Below are positions 16,785-26,141 of a stretch of DNA of 64,000 nt, piece after piece (the first letter of the stretch is position 1; every line of letters starts with the position of its first letter). The notes under the pieces were generated by a model. That model worked only from the letters and a program-made list of their open reading frames with translations. It had not been told where the DNA came from and did not search any database. The translations under genes were made by a program, and so were the position numbers. The stretch is from Aquimarina sp. AU474 (lineage in GTDB: Bacteria; Bacteroidota; Bacteroidia; Flavobacteriales; Flavobacteriaceae), in the NCBI RefSeq assembly GCF_900312815.1, contig NZ_OMPE01000006.1, positions 1 to 64,000 on the forward strand, written 5' to 3'.

Positions 16785-16815
16785 AAACACCACTTCATAA
16801 AAGTGGTGTTTGTAT
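16785..16815 (-). terminator. Rho-independent terminator after the VWA lipoprotein gene
   Basis: AAACACCACTT and AAGTGGTGTTT form an 11-bp perfect stem around a CATAA loop. It lies about 30 bases beyond the stop of the VWA gene on the minus strand and is AT-flanked on both sides. Confidence 0.8.
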
Positions 16816-16839
16816 AAAATAAATATTCAAATTAAAAAA

Positions 16840-18012
16840 TTACTGCTCCCAGCTAAACGATTTTTTACCCCCTTGTTTTTTGATAGCATTTAATAATGCT
16901 GTCTCAAGACTGGTCTCATCCTTTTTACTATTACTTTTGATAAATGCAGTTCTTTTTTTGTTTAACTCCTGTATTTCTTGTTGTATTTTTTTACGTTGAG
17001 CGCTCTTTTCTGCAATATGCTTTTTTAATTCATTAGCAGATTTCCCTTTAAGCTCTTGTGGGAGTTGATCATCGGCAATTTCTTCTATTTCAAATTCTTT
17101 GTCTTCGGCCGCATCAATCAAATCCCAACTTTTGTTTTTATAAAATCCAGAACTTTTACTCACGGTTCTACTCACAGCATTGGCTGCACTATATGATTTT
17201 GCATTACTGTCTTGTTCACGTTGCAAGCTTCTTTTTTGGGCTCCATGACTACCGTAATAGATATAGGTGTCATTTAATTGGTGGTTAAGTTTTAAAATGA
17301 TATCATCATAAGGTGTTGCAATATGTACTGTTTGGCGATTGTGATCTATAGCACTATACTCTCCTTGGGTGATATCTGCTCCGTGTTTCCACATAGTATC
17401 TATTCCTTGTCTGTAATTACCACAAAAAATAGTGTTTACAGTAATGTCTTTTTCTAAGGCATCTGTGGCTGCATCTTTATAATTAGTAGGTCCTTGTGTA
17501 AAAGGCTCGTTACCGGCAATAAATATTAGTTTAAGATGGTCATTATTCTTTTTCCAATCAAGTTGATTTATAGAAGTGGTAATAACCTTACCGCAGTATT
17601 CATTACCTCCATTAGTGGTTAATGCAAAGAGTTCTTTAGAGATTTCATCCAAATCTTCAGAAAAAGGTAGTACCTGGCGTATATATCCTTCTTTTGATGA
17701 TAAGCCATCATTGCCATACTCATATAAAGCGATCTGTAATTTTATCGTATTATGGCCACATTTGGCGTAGGATAATTCATTTACTATTTCCCATAATTGT
17801 GCTTTGGCTTGATCAATAAGCCCATCCATACTATTACTGGTGTCTAATAAAAGGGCTACTTGTATATTACTTGTGTTGGGGTCGGTTTTGGTAGTTTGGA
17901 TCTTATGTGTACTCTCATTCTGGAAAGCTAACTCGGTATCTCTCTTGTTATTGGCATTACAAGAAATATGAATTAATAGGCATAATGTGCTCCATACAAA
18001 AAAAGTTTTCAT
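16840..18012 (-). CDS. VWA-domain lipoprotein
   Basis: The N-terminus is a lipoprotein signal ending 'LIHISC', so the mature protein should be membrane-anchored, probably outside the cytoplasm. Residues of about 50-240 form a von Willebrand factor A domain with the metal-binding MIDAS motif 'LLLDTSNSM' (DxSxS), plus cysteines in 'YAKCGHN', 'EYCGK' and 'TIFCGNY'. The C-terminal part is a charged, helical region ('ELKKHIAEKSAQRKKIQQEI'). VWA domains bind partner proteins in a metal-dependent way; the partner is unknown. The gene is divergent from a TPR histidine kinase, with tandem LytTR-type sites between them, so it is the best candidate target of that two-component system. Confidence 0.85.
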   Translation of the reverse strand: MKTFFVWSTLCLLIHISCNANNKRDTELAFQNESTHKIQTTKTDPNTSNIQVALLLDTSNSMDGLIDQAKAQLWEIVNELSYAKCGHNTIKLQIALYEYGNDGLSSKEGYIRQVLPFSEDLDEISKELFALTTNGGNEYCGKVITTSINQLDWKKNNDHLKLIFIAGNEPFTQGPTNYKDAATDALEKDITVNTIFCGNYRQGIDTMWKHGADITQGEYSAIDHNRQTVHIATPYDDIILKLNHQLNDTYIYYGSHGAQKRSLQREQDSNAKSYSAANAVSRTVSKSSGFYKNKSWDLIDAAEDKEFEIEEIADDQLPQELKGKSANELKKHIAEKSAQRKKIQQEIQELNKKRTAFIKSNSKKDETSLETALLNAIKKQGGKKSFSWEQ

Positions 18013-18074
18013 GGCTTTGTTTTTTTAAATTTAGGCTAAAACTATGGCTAAGCTTTTTTAATAAAAATCTACAA

Positions 18075-18109
18075 TGAGTAAACTCGACGTATAATTGAGT
18101 AAACTCGAC
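18075..18109. promoter_or_regulatory. Tandem 14-bp direct repeat, candidate LytTR operator
   Basis: TGAGTAAACTCGAC occurs at 18075-18088 and again, identical, at 18096-18109. The repeats start 21 bp apart, about two helical turns. LytTR-type regulators bind pairs of direct repeats on one DNA face with about this spacing. The pair lies 63-97 bases upstream of the VWA gene start and 124-158 bases upstream of the kinase start. The kinase gene is followed by a LytTR regulator gene, so autoregulation plus control of the VWA gene is the natural inference. Confidence 0.72.
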
Positions 18110-18232
18110 TTTTGATTTAGGGAAGTTTCAGTTTCTGTCTCTAAAAGCCCCATAAAATGATATTTCTTGAAATGAGTGATTTTATTATCCGGGTTAAATG
18201 GATTAAGTTTATCCTATTCAAATAAAACAGTA

Positions 18233-20446
18233 ATGAAAAAAATAGGCGTCATACTACTTGCACTTTGGTTATTGCCAGTGTTGATATATGGTCAAGAAAA
18301 AAACGAAACGGCTAGATCCGTTGCGCCTATGACCATAAAAGGATCTGTTAAAGAAGAAAGCACCAAAAAACCAATTAAAGGAGCCGATATCACCATAATG
18401 GGTAAGGGAACTGTGATCACAGATGTGTTTGGAGATTTTAAAATACAAGCACGAGTTGGTGATGAGTTGGTGATTAGTCATGATAGTTTCGAAACTGTAC
18501 ATTATATTATTGAAGATGCACAACGAATAGATGTAACTGTACAAGAAAACCCTCAAGAATCCAGATCAAAATCCTTGTCTAAGAAAAAAAGAGAATCGGT
18601 CTATCAGGATAACTTAAGCCAGGCCAAAAAAACACTTCATAAAGATGCGGCCACCAGTATAGAATTTATAACTGCAGCACTAGAGAGTGTGCGGGATGAT
18701 GATGATGCAGGTGATACCAAAAAAGCCGAATTGTACGAGACCTTGGCCGATATTTATAGCTACTGGAAACAGCCAGATTTGGCAGAAAGTAATTATTTGA
18801 TTAGCCTTTCAAATAAAAGCAGTACCGATGTAAAAATAAAATTGGGCCAGGCGCAATTGGCAAATAAAAATTATCAAGGAGCTTTTAAAACTTTTGATCA
18901 ATTACAGCGCGCTAGATTAAATTCTAATCAAAGAATATTGGTTTATGAAGGATTAGGAGATAGCAATAAAGGCTTAGAAAATAATACGGCTGCAATCCAA
19001 AATTATAATAAAGCACTTGCTATTGGCGAGCGAAAAGGATTGGATGATAAAGTAATATCGCTCAATTCTAAATTAGCCGGCATATTACAACAACAAGGAA
19101 ACATATCTGATGCCGAGGGGTATTTGGATAACTCGGTACAGTTAGCTCGCCAAAAGGATAGAAAAACAGCAGCAAGACAAAGAAGTGTAGCAGCAGATTT
19201 TTATAATAAGAGTAATAGTTTTGATAAAGAAATACAATTACGAAAAGAGGCACTAGAAGATATCGAGGAGATTGAAGAAAGTGCGGATGACGAAGCCCCA
19301 TCCGAAGAGGATAGAGCTATTACCACACAAGTACAAAATTATAAAATAGCCAATGCTTTTGCGGCCCAAGAAAAATTTGATGAGGCCATTACCTATTTTG
19401 AAGAAAGTAAAAAAGAAGCGGCTTCAAAGAACGATTTAATTGTTCAAAAAGATGCCACTAGGAAATTGGGTGAGGTATATCGCGAAAAGGGTGAATTAAA
19501 AAAGGCATCCGAAGCGTTTGAGGAGTATGAGGCGATCGTAGATAAACTGCATATCCAAAAAGAACAAGAAATATCGCAAGCAGCAAGGTTTAGTCGGGAG
19601 CTTGCTTTAAGTGCAAATCGTATTACTACATTAGAAAAAGATCGTGAGTTAAACGAAACACGGTACCAATTGGCTTTTGCCTCACAAGAATTAGTCAATC
19701 AAAAAAGTTTACGGCAACAGATAGTAATTTACTTTTTGATCGGGCTTACTGTTTTATTATTATTGGCAGCCTACCTGATGTATCGTAATATGAAACAACA
19801 ACGACACGCTAATAATCTACTGGCTTTAAAATCACTACGATCTCAAATGAATCCACATTTTATTTTTAATGCATTAAACTCTGTAAACACATTTATAGCA
19901 ACAAATGATGAGAGAACAGCTAATCGTTATCTTACAGATTTTTCACTATTGATGAGAGCCGTTTTAGAAAATAGTGAAGAAAATTTTATACCACTAGAGA
20001 AAGAAATTGAATTACTTAAGCTATATACCCAATTAGAACATTTTAGATTTCAGGATAAATTTGAATATACTATCGAGGTCGATCCCGATATCAATGTGGG
20101 AGATTATATGATACCACCAATGTTATTACAACCCTATGTAGAAAATGCCGTATGGCACGGATTAAGATACAAATCTGAGAAAGGATTACTTGCCATACGT
20201 TTTCAAAAATTAAATGTAGATAACATAGAGATTACGATTAGTGATAATGGTATTGGCCGCAAAAAATCTAAAGAATTAAAGACTCAAAATCAAAAATTAC
20301 AAAAATCTCAAGGAATGGGTAATATCAAAAAAAGAATAGCCATTCTTAATACAATGTATAAAGACAAAGTGGATGTTTTTATTACAGATTTAGAAGAGAA
20401 CACCCAAGGTACTCTTGTGAAATTAATACTTAAAAAAGATAAATGA
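18233..20446 (+). CDS. LytS-type sensor histidine kinase with peptidase-regulatory-like domain and TPRs
   Basis: Starting at 18233 ('MKKIGVILLALWLLPVLIYG'), a signal peptide fits; the longer ORF from 18176 would bury it. Then come a carboxypeptidase-regulatory-like beta domain (about 30-105, 'IKGSVKEESTKKPIKGADIT'), TPR-like helices (about 130-440), a coiled coil, one membrane helix (about 496-518), the His_kinase domain with phospho-acceptor H542 ('SQMNPHFIFNALNSV'), and an ATPase domain with 'PYVENAVWHGLR', 'ISDNGIGR' and 'GMGNIKKRI'. The TPR part is therefore probably periplasmic and the kinase cytoplasmic. It overlaps the response regulator by four bases (ATGA). TPR-LytS kinases are common in Bacteroidota, but the N-terminal beta domain is less usual. 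The signal is unknown. Confidence 0.9.
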   Translation: MKKIGVILLALWLLPVLIYGQEKNETARSVAPMTIKGSVKEESTKKPIKGADITIMGKGTVITDVFGDFKIQARVGDELVISHDSFETVHYIIEDAQRIDVTVQENPQESRSKSLSKKKRESVYQDNLSQAKKTLHKDAATSIEFITAALESVRDDDDAGDTKKAELYETLADIYSYWKQPDLAESNYLISLSNKSSTDVKIKLGQAQLANKNYQGAFKTFDQLQRARLNSNQRILVYEGLGDSNKGLENNTAAIQNYNKALAIGERKGLDDKVISLNSKLAGILQQQGNISDAEGYLDNSVQLARQKDRKTAARQRSVAADFYNKSNSFDKEIQLRKEALEDIEEIEESADDEAPSEEDRAITTQVQNYKIANAFAAQEKFDEAITYFEESKKEAASKNDLIVQKDATRKLGEVYREKGELKKASEAFEEYEAIVDKLHIQKEQEISQAARFSRELALSANRITTLEKDRELNETRYQLAFASQELVNQKSLRQQIVIYFLIGLTVLLLLAAYLMYRNMKQQRHANNLLALKSLRSQMNPHFIFNALNSVNTFIATNDERTANRYLTDFSLLMRAVLENSEENFIPLEKEIELLKLYTQLEHFRFQDKFEYTIEVDPDINVGDYMIPPMLLQPYVENAVWHGLRYKSEKGLLAIRFQKLNVDNIEITISDNGIGRKKSKELKTQNQKLQKSQGMGNIKKRIAILNTMYKDKVDVFITDLEENTQGTLVKLILKKDK

Positions 20447-21174
20447 ATTTAACCGCAATTATAGTAGATGATGAGGCAAACAGCCGAGTAATTTTAAGAA
20501 ATTACCTAGGTAAGTATTGCCCATCGGTTAAGGTGTTGGGAGAAGCCGCTAGTGTAAAAGAAACACTAACATTGCTAGAGTCTCATAATCCCGATGTATT
20601 GTTTCTTGATGTAGAAATGCCTTATGGTAATGCTTTTGATTTATTAGAGCAGGTTCCTGATCGTACTTTCGAGATAGTGTTCGTTACGGCCTATGATCAT
20701 TATGCGGTAGAAGCATTAAATGCGCAAGCGACATATTATTTGCTAAAACCAATTGCGATTGATGATCTTATAAAGGCAGTAACTCATGTAACCCATATTA
20801 AGGAAAGGGAAAATGCATTGCAGGATACTGTATTGGTGCCTAAGGCCAATTTGGTCGAAGGTAAAATTACCATCCCACAACAAGATGGTTTTGAAGTGCT
20901 AGAGATAGCTAATATTTTGTATTGCGAAGCAGATGATAATTATACTAAGATTTATCTCGAAAAAGGACAAAAGCTAGTAAGTAAAACACTTAAGTATTTT
21001 GAAGAATCTCTAAAAGAACAAGGTTTTGCAAGGATTCATAAAAGTCATTTGGTAAATGTAAGTAGGATTGTACGTTATCGAAAAGGGAAGGGGGGGAGTA
21101 TTGTACTTTCTTCTGGTAAAGAATTGGCTGTATCTTCTTCAAAAAAAGGTGCTCTTTTGGATTATTTTAAATAA
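20443..21174 (+). CDS. LytTR-family response regulator
   Basis: A receiver domain occupies about residues 1-120, with acidic pocket 'IIVDDE' (D8, D9), phospho-acceptor D55 in 'FLDVEMP' and a conserved lysine in 'YYLLKPI'. A LytTR DNA-binding domain follows from about residue 140 to the end ('ILYCEADDNYTKIYL', 'FARIHKSHLVNVSRI'). At 243 residues it is complete. It is co-translated with the upstream kinase. The direct repeats at 18075-18109 are its likely binding site. It converges on the glutamate racemase gene with only seven bases between the stops. Confidence 0.93.
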   Translation: MNLTAIIVDDEANSRVILRNYLGKYCPSVKVLGEAASVKETLTLLESHNPDVLFLDVEMPYGNAFDLLEQVPDRTFEIVFVTAYDHYAVEALNAQATYYLLKPIAIDDLIKAVTHVTHIKERENALQDTVLVPKANLVEGKITIPQQDGFEVLEIANILYCEADDNYTKIYLEKGQKLVSKTLKYFEESLKEQGFARIHKSHLVNVSRIVRYRKGKGGSIVLSSGKELAVSSSKKGALLDYFK

Positions 21175-21181
21175 ATAGAAC

Positions 21182-21973
21182 CTAAAAATCTAAAGCCTTT
21201 ACAGAGTAATCTACCGTGTGTGTTTTTAATATATCTTTTAAAGGATATATATCGCCATTAGTATATAGCAAATGTGTCCCAGATGTAGTGTTGGGATTTA
21301 ATAGCTCATTAGTGGTGAGTATGGATTTGGTTTGTCTGGCGACCGCTTCTCCAGAGTCTATGATCTTAACATCACTGGATAACATCTTTTTTAAAATAGG
21401 AATCAAATATGGATAATGCGTGCACCCCAAAACAAGATAATCAATGTTTTGTGCTATCATGGGTGTGATATAAGAATCAAGCAGGGCGTACATTTCGGTA
21501 GAGTGAATTTTGCCTTCTTCAATAAGTTCAACTAGGCCTGTACCAATTACTTCAATTACTTCGATATTTTGGGCATACAGATCCGAAGTTTTTGCAAATA
21601 ATTCACTAGATAAGGTTCCTTTTGTGGCAAGTACCCCAACTTTTTTGGTTTGGGTATGAATAGCAGCAGGTTTTATAGCAGGCTCGATACCAATAAACGG
21701 AATATCATATGTAGATCGTAATACTTTTATAGCGTTTGTAGTAGCAGTATTACAGGCTACAACAATAATTTTACAGTTAAATTCTAGAAGTTTTTCTGTG
21801 TTTTTAATGCTTAATGCTAGGATCTCTTCTTTACTACGTTTGCCGTATGGAGCATATTTACTGTCTGCCAAAAAAATAGTGTCCTCAAAAGGAAGTGCTG
21901 CTGTAATTTCATTCCATATAGAAGTACCTCCAATACCAGAATCAAATATACCAATTGCTTGATTTTGCACCAT
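21182..21973 (-). CDS. murI: Glutamate racemase
   Basis: MurI converts L-glutamate to D-glutamate for peptidoglycan. The 'IGIFDSGIGGTSIW' N-terminus, first catalytic cysteine in 'VVACNTATTNA' and second in 'VLGCTHYPYL' are all present. I start it at the Met of 'MVQNQAIGIFDSGIGG', since the family begins just before this motif; the ORF itself runs to 21994. It follows the two skp genes but is separated from them by a strong hairpin (22002-22032), so it may be partly uncoupled from that operon. Confidence 0.95.
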   Translation of the reverse strand: MVQNQAIGIFDSGIGGTSIWNEITAALPFEDTIFLADSKYAPYGKRSKEEILALSIKNTEKLLEFNCKIIVVACNTATTNAIKVLRSTYDIPFIGIEPAIKPAAIHTQTKKVGVLATKGTLSSELFAKTSDLYAQNIEVIEVIGTGLVELIEEGKIHSTEMYALLDSYITPMIAQNIDYLVLGCTHYPYLIPILKKMLSSDVKIIDSGEAVARQTKSILTTNELLNPNTTSGTHLLYTNGDIYPLKDILKTHTVDYSVKALDF

Positions 21974-22001
21974 TCTTACTATAATTTGTTTCAAAAATAA
22001 A

Positions 22002-22032
22002 AAAGACAGTGAGATCTTGCCTCACTGTCTTT
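22002..22032 (-). terminator. Terminator between skp and murI
   Basis: AAAGACAGTGAG and CTCACTGTCTTT form a perfect 12-bp stem with a 7-base loop, followed on the minus strand by TTTTATTTTT. It lies downstream of the second skp-like gene and about 30 bases before murI. Confidence 0.8.
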
Positions 22033-22058
22033 AATTTTATTTTGTTAAAGTAGATATA

Positions 22059-22568
22059 TTAAATACCTAAATCTTTTTTAACATCTGCCATAAGGTTTTT
22101 ACCGTCTGCCATGATCACTCCAGTTCCTGTAGTAGAATCTAGTACATATTGAAAACCTTGAGCTCTTGCAACCTTTTGGATTGAAGTACGTGCTTTTTCG
22201 TATATAGGCTTCATTAATTCGATCTCTTTTTTCTGAAGATCTTGAAGTGCATTAGTTCTGTAATCGTTGATACTTTTTTCAGTAGCTTGAATTTCTTGCT
22301 GTCTTTTTAAGTTTTCCTCATCAGTTTTTGTTTCAGCTTCTTGAGAATATCTTTTGATAGTGCTTTGTAATTCTAGAACCATATTTCTAATCTCAGCATC
22401 ATAAGTTTTGTTCAACTTTTCGATCTCACTTTTAGCAGCTTTAAATGCAGGCATTGCTTCAACCAATTCTTGAGATGCTATATGTGCTACTTTAGATTGA
22501 GCGTTTACAAAACCTGAAGTTCCTATAGTAATTGCAATAGCTACTAGTAATGTTCTAAATTGTTTCAT
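22059..22568 (-). CDS. OmpH/Skp-family periplasmic chaperone (second copy)
   Basis: A signal peptide ('MKQFRTLLVAIAITIGTSGF', ending VNAQ) precedes a typical Skp fold: short beta strands at each end and a long helical hairpin between ('ELQSTIKRYSQEAETKTDEE'). It ends with 'FQYVLDSTTGTGVIMADGKN', the usual closing strands. Skp trimers hold unfolded outer-membrane proteins on the way to BamA. At 169 residues it has the normal family length. It lies directly after a longer skp-like gene and bamA. Confidence 0.9.
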   Translation of the reverse strand: MKQFRTLLVAIAITIGTSGFVNAQSKVAHIASQELVEAMPAFKAAKSEIEKLNKTYDAEIRNMVLELQSTIKRYSQEAETKTDEENLKRQQEIQATEKSINDYRTNALQDLQKKEIELMKPIYEKARTSIQKVARAQGFQYVLDSTTGTGVIMADGKNLMADVKKDLGI

Positions 22569-22613
22569 TTGTAAGTAATATTAAAGGGTGTTATAAATTT
22601 CAAATTAAATTTT

Positions 22614-23465
22614 TCAATTATTATCGGCTCCATCGTTGGATTGAGTACCGTCTTCTTTTAGTTTTTCTTTTGCAGCTTTTAAAGCGTTAATAGAATCTTT
22701 TTTCTTTTTTTGTAACTCTAATAGTTTAGCTCTTCTTTCTTCAAATTCTTTTCTCTTTACAGCTCTAATTGAGTCTCTTTCTGCCTTACGTTGCGCCAGA
22801 AGTTGTTCTCTTTCTGATTGTTTTTGCAATACGGCTCTTTCTCTATCTGTAACCTCTTTTTCTTGCTCTGCATTTCTCTTTTCAGATCTTTCTAGAGATT
22901 TCTTTTCTTTTTTGCTGTTTAACTGTTTTCTTTTTGATGCTCTGTTTAATCTAAGCAAAACTTGATCACTAATATCATATCTGTCTGCAGAATACAACAT
23001 CACTAAGTCTGCGGTTTTGTCAAAAACGAAATCATATTTCTTGTTTTTTGCAATTTCCTGTACAGCTACAAAAACTTGATCCTGGATAGGCTGTACCAAT
23101 CTTTTTTTCTGAAGAAATAAATCTCCATTTGGGCCAAATCGTTTTTGTTGATATTCTAATATTTCTTTTTCTTTAAAAAAGATATCTTCTTCTCGTTCTT
23201 CAATTAATTCTTTAGTTAATAAAACTCTTTCGTTATTAAGATCTTTTCGCATTTCATCAACATCTTTCAATTCTGCTTCAATCTCAACTTTCCATTTCTG
23301 TACTTTGGTAGCAAGTTCAGAAGACGCTTCGTTATATTCTGAAACATTTTCTAGGATATACTCCATATCGATGTAACCAATCCTGATACCTTTTTGCGCA
23401 TTTGCCGATTGTGTGAATGATAGCCAAGCCATCGCAGCAAACATTAAAAGAACCTTTGTTTTCAT
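22614..23465 (-). CDS. OmpH/Skp-family periplasmic chaperone with long charged C-terminus (first copy)
   Basis: The N-terminal 190 residues are Skp-like: signal peptide ending 'SANAQ', 'IGYIDMEYILENVSEYNEAS', helical arms, and 'KKYDFVFDKTADLVMLYSAD'. The remaining roughly 95 residues are a highly charged, probably coiled helix of lysine, arginine and glutamate ('KKEKKSLERSEKRNAEQEKE') ending in an acidic tail. The tail is absent from the second copy and makes the protein about 100 residues longer than usual. It lies 35 bases after bamA, in the same operon, and should act in outer-membrane protein delivery. Confidence 0.9.
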   Translation of the reverse strand: MKTKVLLMFAAMAWLSFTQSANAQKGIRIGYIDMEYILENVSEYNEASSELATKVQKWKVEIEAELKDVDEMRKDLNNERVLLTKELIEEREEDIFFKEKEILEYQQKRFGPNGDLFLQKKRLVQPIQDQVFVAVQEIAKNKKYDFVFDKTADLVMLYSADRYDISDQVLLRLNRASKRKQLNSKKEKKSLERSEKRNAEQEKEVTDRERAVLQKQSEREQLLAQRKAERDSIRAVKRKEFEERRAKLLELQKKKKDSINALKAAKEKLKEDGTQSNDGADNN

Positions 23466-23500
23466 AACTTTGTTTATTTATTGAAATAATCGTGCCAAAA

Positions 23501-26137
23501 CTAAAACTGTTGTCCTATTATGAAATGAGTTTCAAACCCATTAGCCCCTGTATTGGTTCCTGGGATAGGATCAAATCCATATCCTAAATCAATACCTAAT
23601 AACCCAAAAGCTGGCATAAATATACGTAAACCTGCTCCAGCAGAACGGTTTAATTGAAAAGGATTAAACCCTTTAAAGCTGTCGTATGATGCTCCACCTT
23701 CTAAAAACGCTAGCATATAAATTGATGCCGCTGGTTTTAGTGTTATAGGATAACGAAGTTCTAACGAATATTTGTTATAAATTGTTGCACCGTCTCCATC
23801 AAAATCTTGATCATTTGGTCTACTTAACGGAATTAAAGATTGATTTGGATATCCTCTAAGGGCTACAACTTCTCTACCATCAAGACTTGTTGCTCCTAAT
23901 CCATCTCCTCCTAAGAAAAAACGTTCGAAAGGAATGTTTCCTCTATCATTATTATATGCTCCTAAGAAACCATACTCGGCACTTGTTTTTAAAACTAATG
24001 GTTTTTTACCAAGATTTACCAAACGCGTGTACCAGGTTCCATCAAATTTAATTTTGTAATACTCTAACCACTTAAAACGTTCTTGATCAATTTCACCAAT
24101 CTCTTCATTTATTTCAGTATTTCTCACAACATCTCTAGAGTCTGTAAGATCAAGATTACTTCTTTCTTCATCTAATACGCTGCGTTGTGATGCTAAATCA
24201 CTATAATCGTTTCCGTCAAACAAAGAATACGGTAAAGAAAGTTTAGCAACAATATTAAATTCTGATCCACCAATAGGGAAAATCGGGTTTACTGTGGTGT
24301 TATTACGACTTAATCCTATAGTATATGATAAATCATTTGATGATCCGTTACCAAAGGTAAATAATCTTGTGTTATAATTCTTTAAATTATAGTGTCTTAT
24401 ACTAACTGCTTGCGAAAGTGTGAAGTAGTTATCTGGCCAATTTAATCTTTTGGCTATACCAATTGATCCACCAGTAATAAGAAATTTACTATCTCTATCT
24501 ACATCACGGTTAATATTATTAAATAAAAACTGAATCGTATGAGAAAATGAAGTAGATAACTGATAAGGTCTTTTTCCTCCTAGCCAAGGCTCAATAAACG
24601 AAAGGCTATAGGTCTGGAAAAATCTACTTGCTTGGGCTCTAAGCCTAAGCGTTTGACCATCACCCATAGGTAATGGACTATAAGCTTTACCATTAAAAAT
24701 ATTTCGAATAGAGAAGTTATTAAAAGCTAGTCCTAGAGTTCCGACAAATCCACCTCCTCCAAATCCACCTTGAAGTTCGATTTGACTGGATCCTTTTTCT
24801 ACAACAGGATAATTGATATCAATTGTTCCTGCCTGAGGATTTGCATTTTTAAATTGTGGTTCGAGTTGTTCTGGATCGAAGAAACCTAATTGTCCAATTT
24901 CACGAACGGTTCTTACAACTAAATCTTTGCTATATCGTTGACCAGGCCTTGTTCTTAAAATCCTATGTATAACGTGATCATTCGTTTTGTCATTTCCGGT
25001 AACGGTAATATGATCAAAATAGGTTAGTTTTCCTTCACGGATTCTGATTTCGAAATCAATAGTATCATTATATACATTGGTTTCTACAGCATCGATACTA
25101 GAGAATAAGTATCCGTTGTTTTGATATAAATTGGTAAGATCATCGGCATCAGGTTTGGTATTGTCTGCGATTTGCTTTTCAAGTAAAACACCATTATACA
25201 CATCACCTTTTTTAATAACCAGTTGCCTTGCCAATTGTCGGTCGGTATATACACTATTACCTAAGAAATTAATATCTCCAAAATAGTATTTATTTCCTTC
25301 TTCGATATTTAGATTTAACGAGATACTCTTGTCACTCTCTACAATTAATGTATCCGATGTGATTCGGGCATCTCTATATCCTTTTTCTTTATATTTTGTT
25401 ACGATATTAGCCTTATCTTCTTGATAGTCCGCCTTGATGTATTTTGATCGTTTCCAGAATCGATACCCTTTCTTTTGCTTGGTATTTTTCATTGCCCTGC
25501 GCACCTTGGCATCTGTAAGCTGTTCGTTTCCTTCAATATTAATGTTGTCAATTTTTACACGATCTCCTTTGTCCAAACGTAACAACATATTTACTTTGTT
25601 GGAAACAATAGTGTCTTTTACAGGAGTTGTGTTTATAACAACTTTGGTATTTAAGAAACCTTCTTTTTTGTATTTGTTAGAGATAAAGTTTCGGGTAGTA
25701 GTAATAAGGTTTTCTGTAACTTTAGCTCCTTTGGTCAAGCCATTATCCTTAATTAACTCTTCTCCTTTACGTTTTTTTACACCCTCTATACGAACTTCAT
25801 TAAGTTCTGGAACTTCCTGAATATTAATTTCAATATCCGCGACTTCCCCTTCGATATTTGAGATATAAAAATTAATATCGCTAAATAACTCGAGATCCCA
25901 TAACTTCTTAATTACTTTACTAATTCGATCGCCCGGAAGAAAAATACGTTCTCCTTTTCTAAGCCCTGTAAAAGTGATTACTGTTTTTTCATTGTAACTT
26001 GTGGTACCAGTTACTTTAATTTCTCCTAGGATATATTGTTTCCCATTAGAGCCAGGTACACTTTGTGCAGAAATCGTTAATGTATTTATGAATAAGGCAA
26101 GTAACGTAAAACACGCAATAGGTAATTTTTTTGTCAT
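23501..26137 (-). CDS. bamA: Outer-membrane protein assembly factor BamA
   Basis: BamA inserts beta-barrel proteins into the outer membrane. From the Met at 26137 a signal peptide is evident ('MTKKLPIACFTLLALFINTL', ending TISAQ). POTRA domains follow ('ILGEIKVTGTTSYNEKTVIT', 'KIDNINIEGNEQLTDAKVRR', 'DHITVTGNDKTNDHVIHRIL'), then a 16-strand Omp85 barrel with 'FFLGGDGLGATSLDGREVVA' and 'LRGYPNQS' and a C-terminal aromatic strand ending 'FIIGQQF'. The longer ORF to 26272 would overlap uppS, so I reject it. The start lies five bases after the uppS stop. The barrel contains a long charged insertion ('SVLDEERSNLDLTDSRDVVR'), probably an extracellular loop. Confidence 0.95.
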   Translation of the reverse strand: MTKKLPIACFTLLALFINTLTISAQSVPGSNGKQYILGEIKVTGTTSYNEKTVITFTGLRKGERIFLPGDRISKVIKKLWDLELFSDINFYISNIEGEVADIEINIQEVPELNEVRIEGVKKRKGEELIKDNGLTKGAKVTENLITTTRNFISNKYKKEGFLNTKVVINTTPVKDTIVSNKVNMLLRLDKGDRVKIDNINIEGNEQLTDAKVRRAMKNTKQKKGYRFWKRSKYIKADYQEDKANIVTKYKEKGYRDARITSDTLIVESDKSISLNLNIEEGNKYYFGDINFLGNSVYTDRQLARQLVIKKGDVYNGVLLEKQIADNTKPDADDLTNLYQNNGYLFSSIDAVETNVYNDTIDFEIRIREGKLTYFDHITVTGNDKTNDHVIHRILRTRPGQRYSKDLVVRTVREIGQLGFFDPEQLEPQFKNANPQAGTIDINYPVVEKGSSQIELQGGFGGGGFVGTLGLAFNNFSIRNIFNGKAYSPLPMGDGQTLRLRAQASRFFQTYSLSFIEPWLGGKRPYQLSTSFSHTIQFLFNNINRDVDRDSKFLITGGSIGIAKRLNWPDNYFTLSQAVSIRHYNLKNYNTRLFTFGNGSSNDLSYTIGLSRNNTTVNPIFPIGGSEFNIVAKLSLPYSLFDGNDYSDLASQRSVLDEERSNLDLTDSRDVVRNTEINEEIGEIDQERFKWLEYYKIKFDGTWYTRLVNLGKKPLVLKTSAEYGFLGAYNNDRGNIPFERFFLGGDGLGATSLDGREVVALRGYPNQSLIPLSRPNDQDFDGDGATIYNKYSLELRYPITLKPAASIYMLAFLEGGASYDSFKGFNPFQLNRSAGAGLRIFMPAFGLLGIDLGYGFDPIPGTNTGANGFETHFIIGQQF

Positions 26138-26141
26138 TTCT

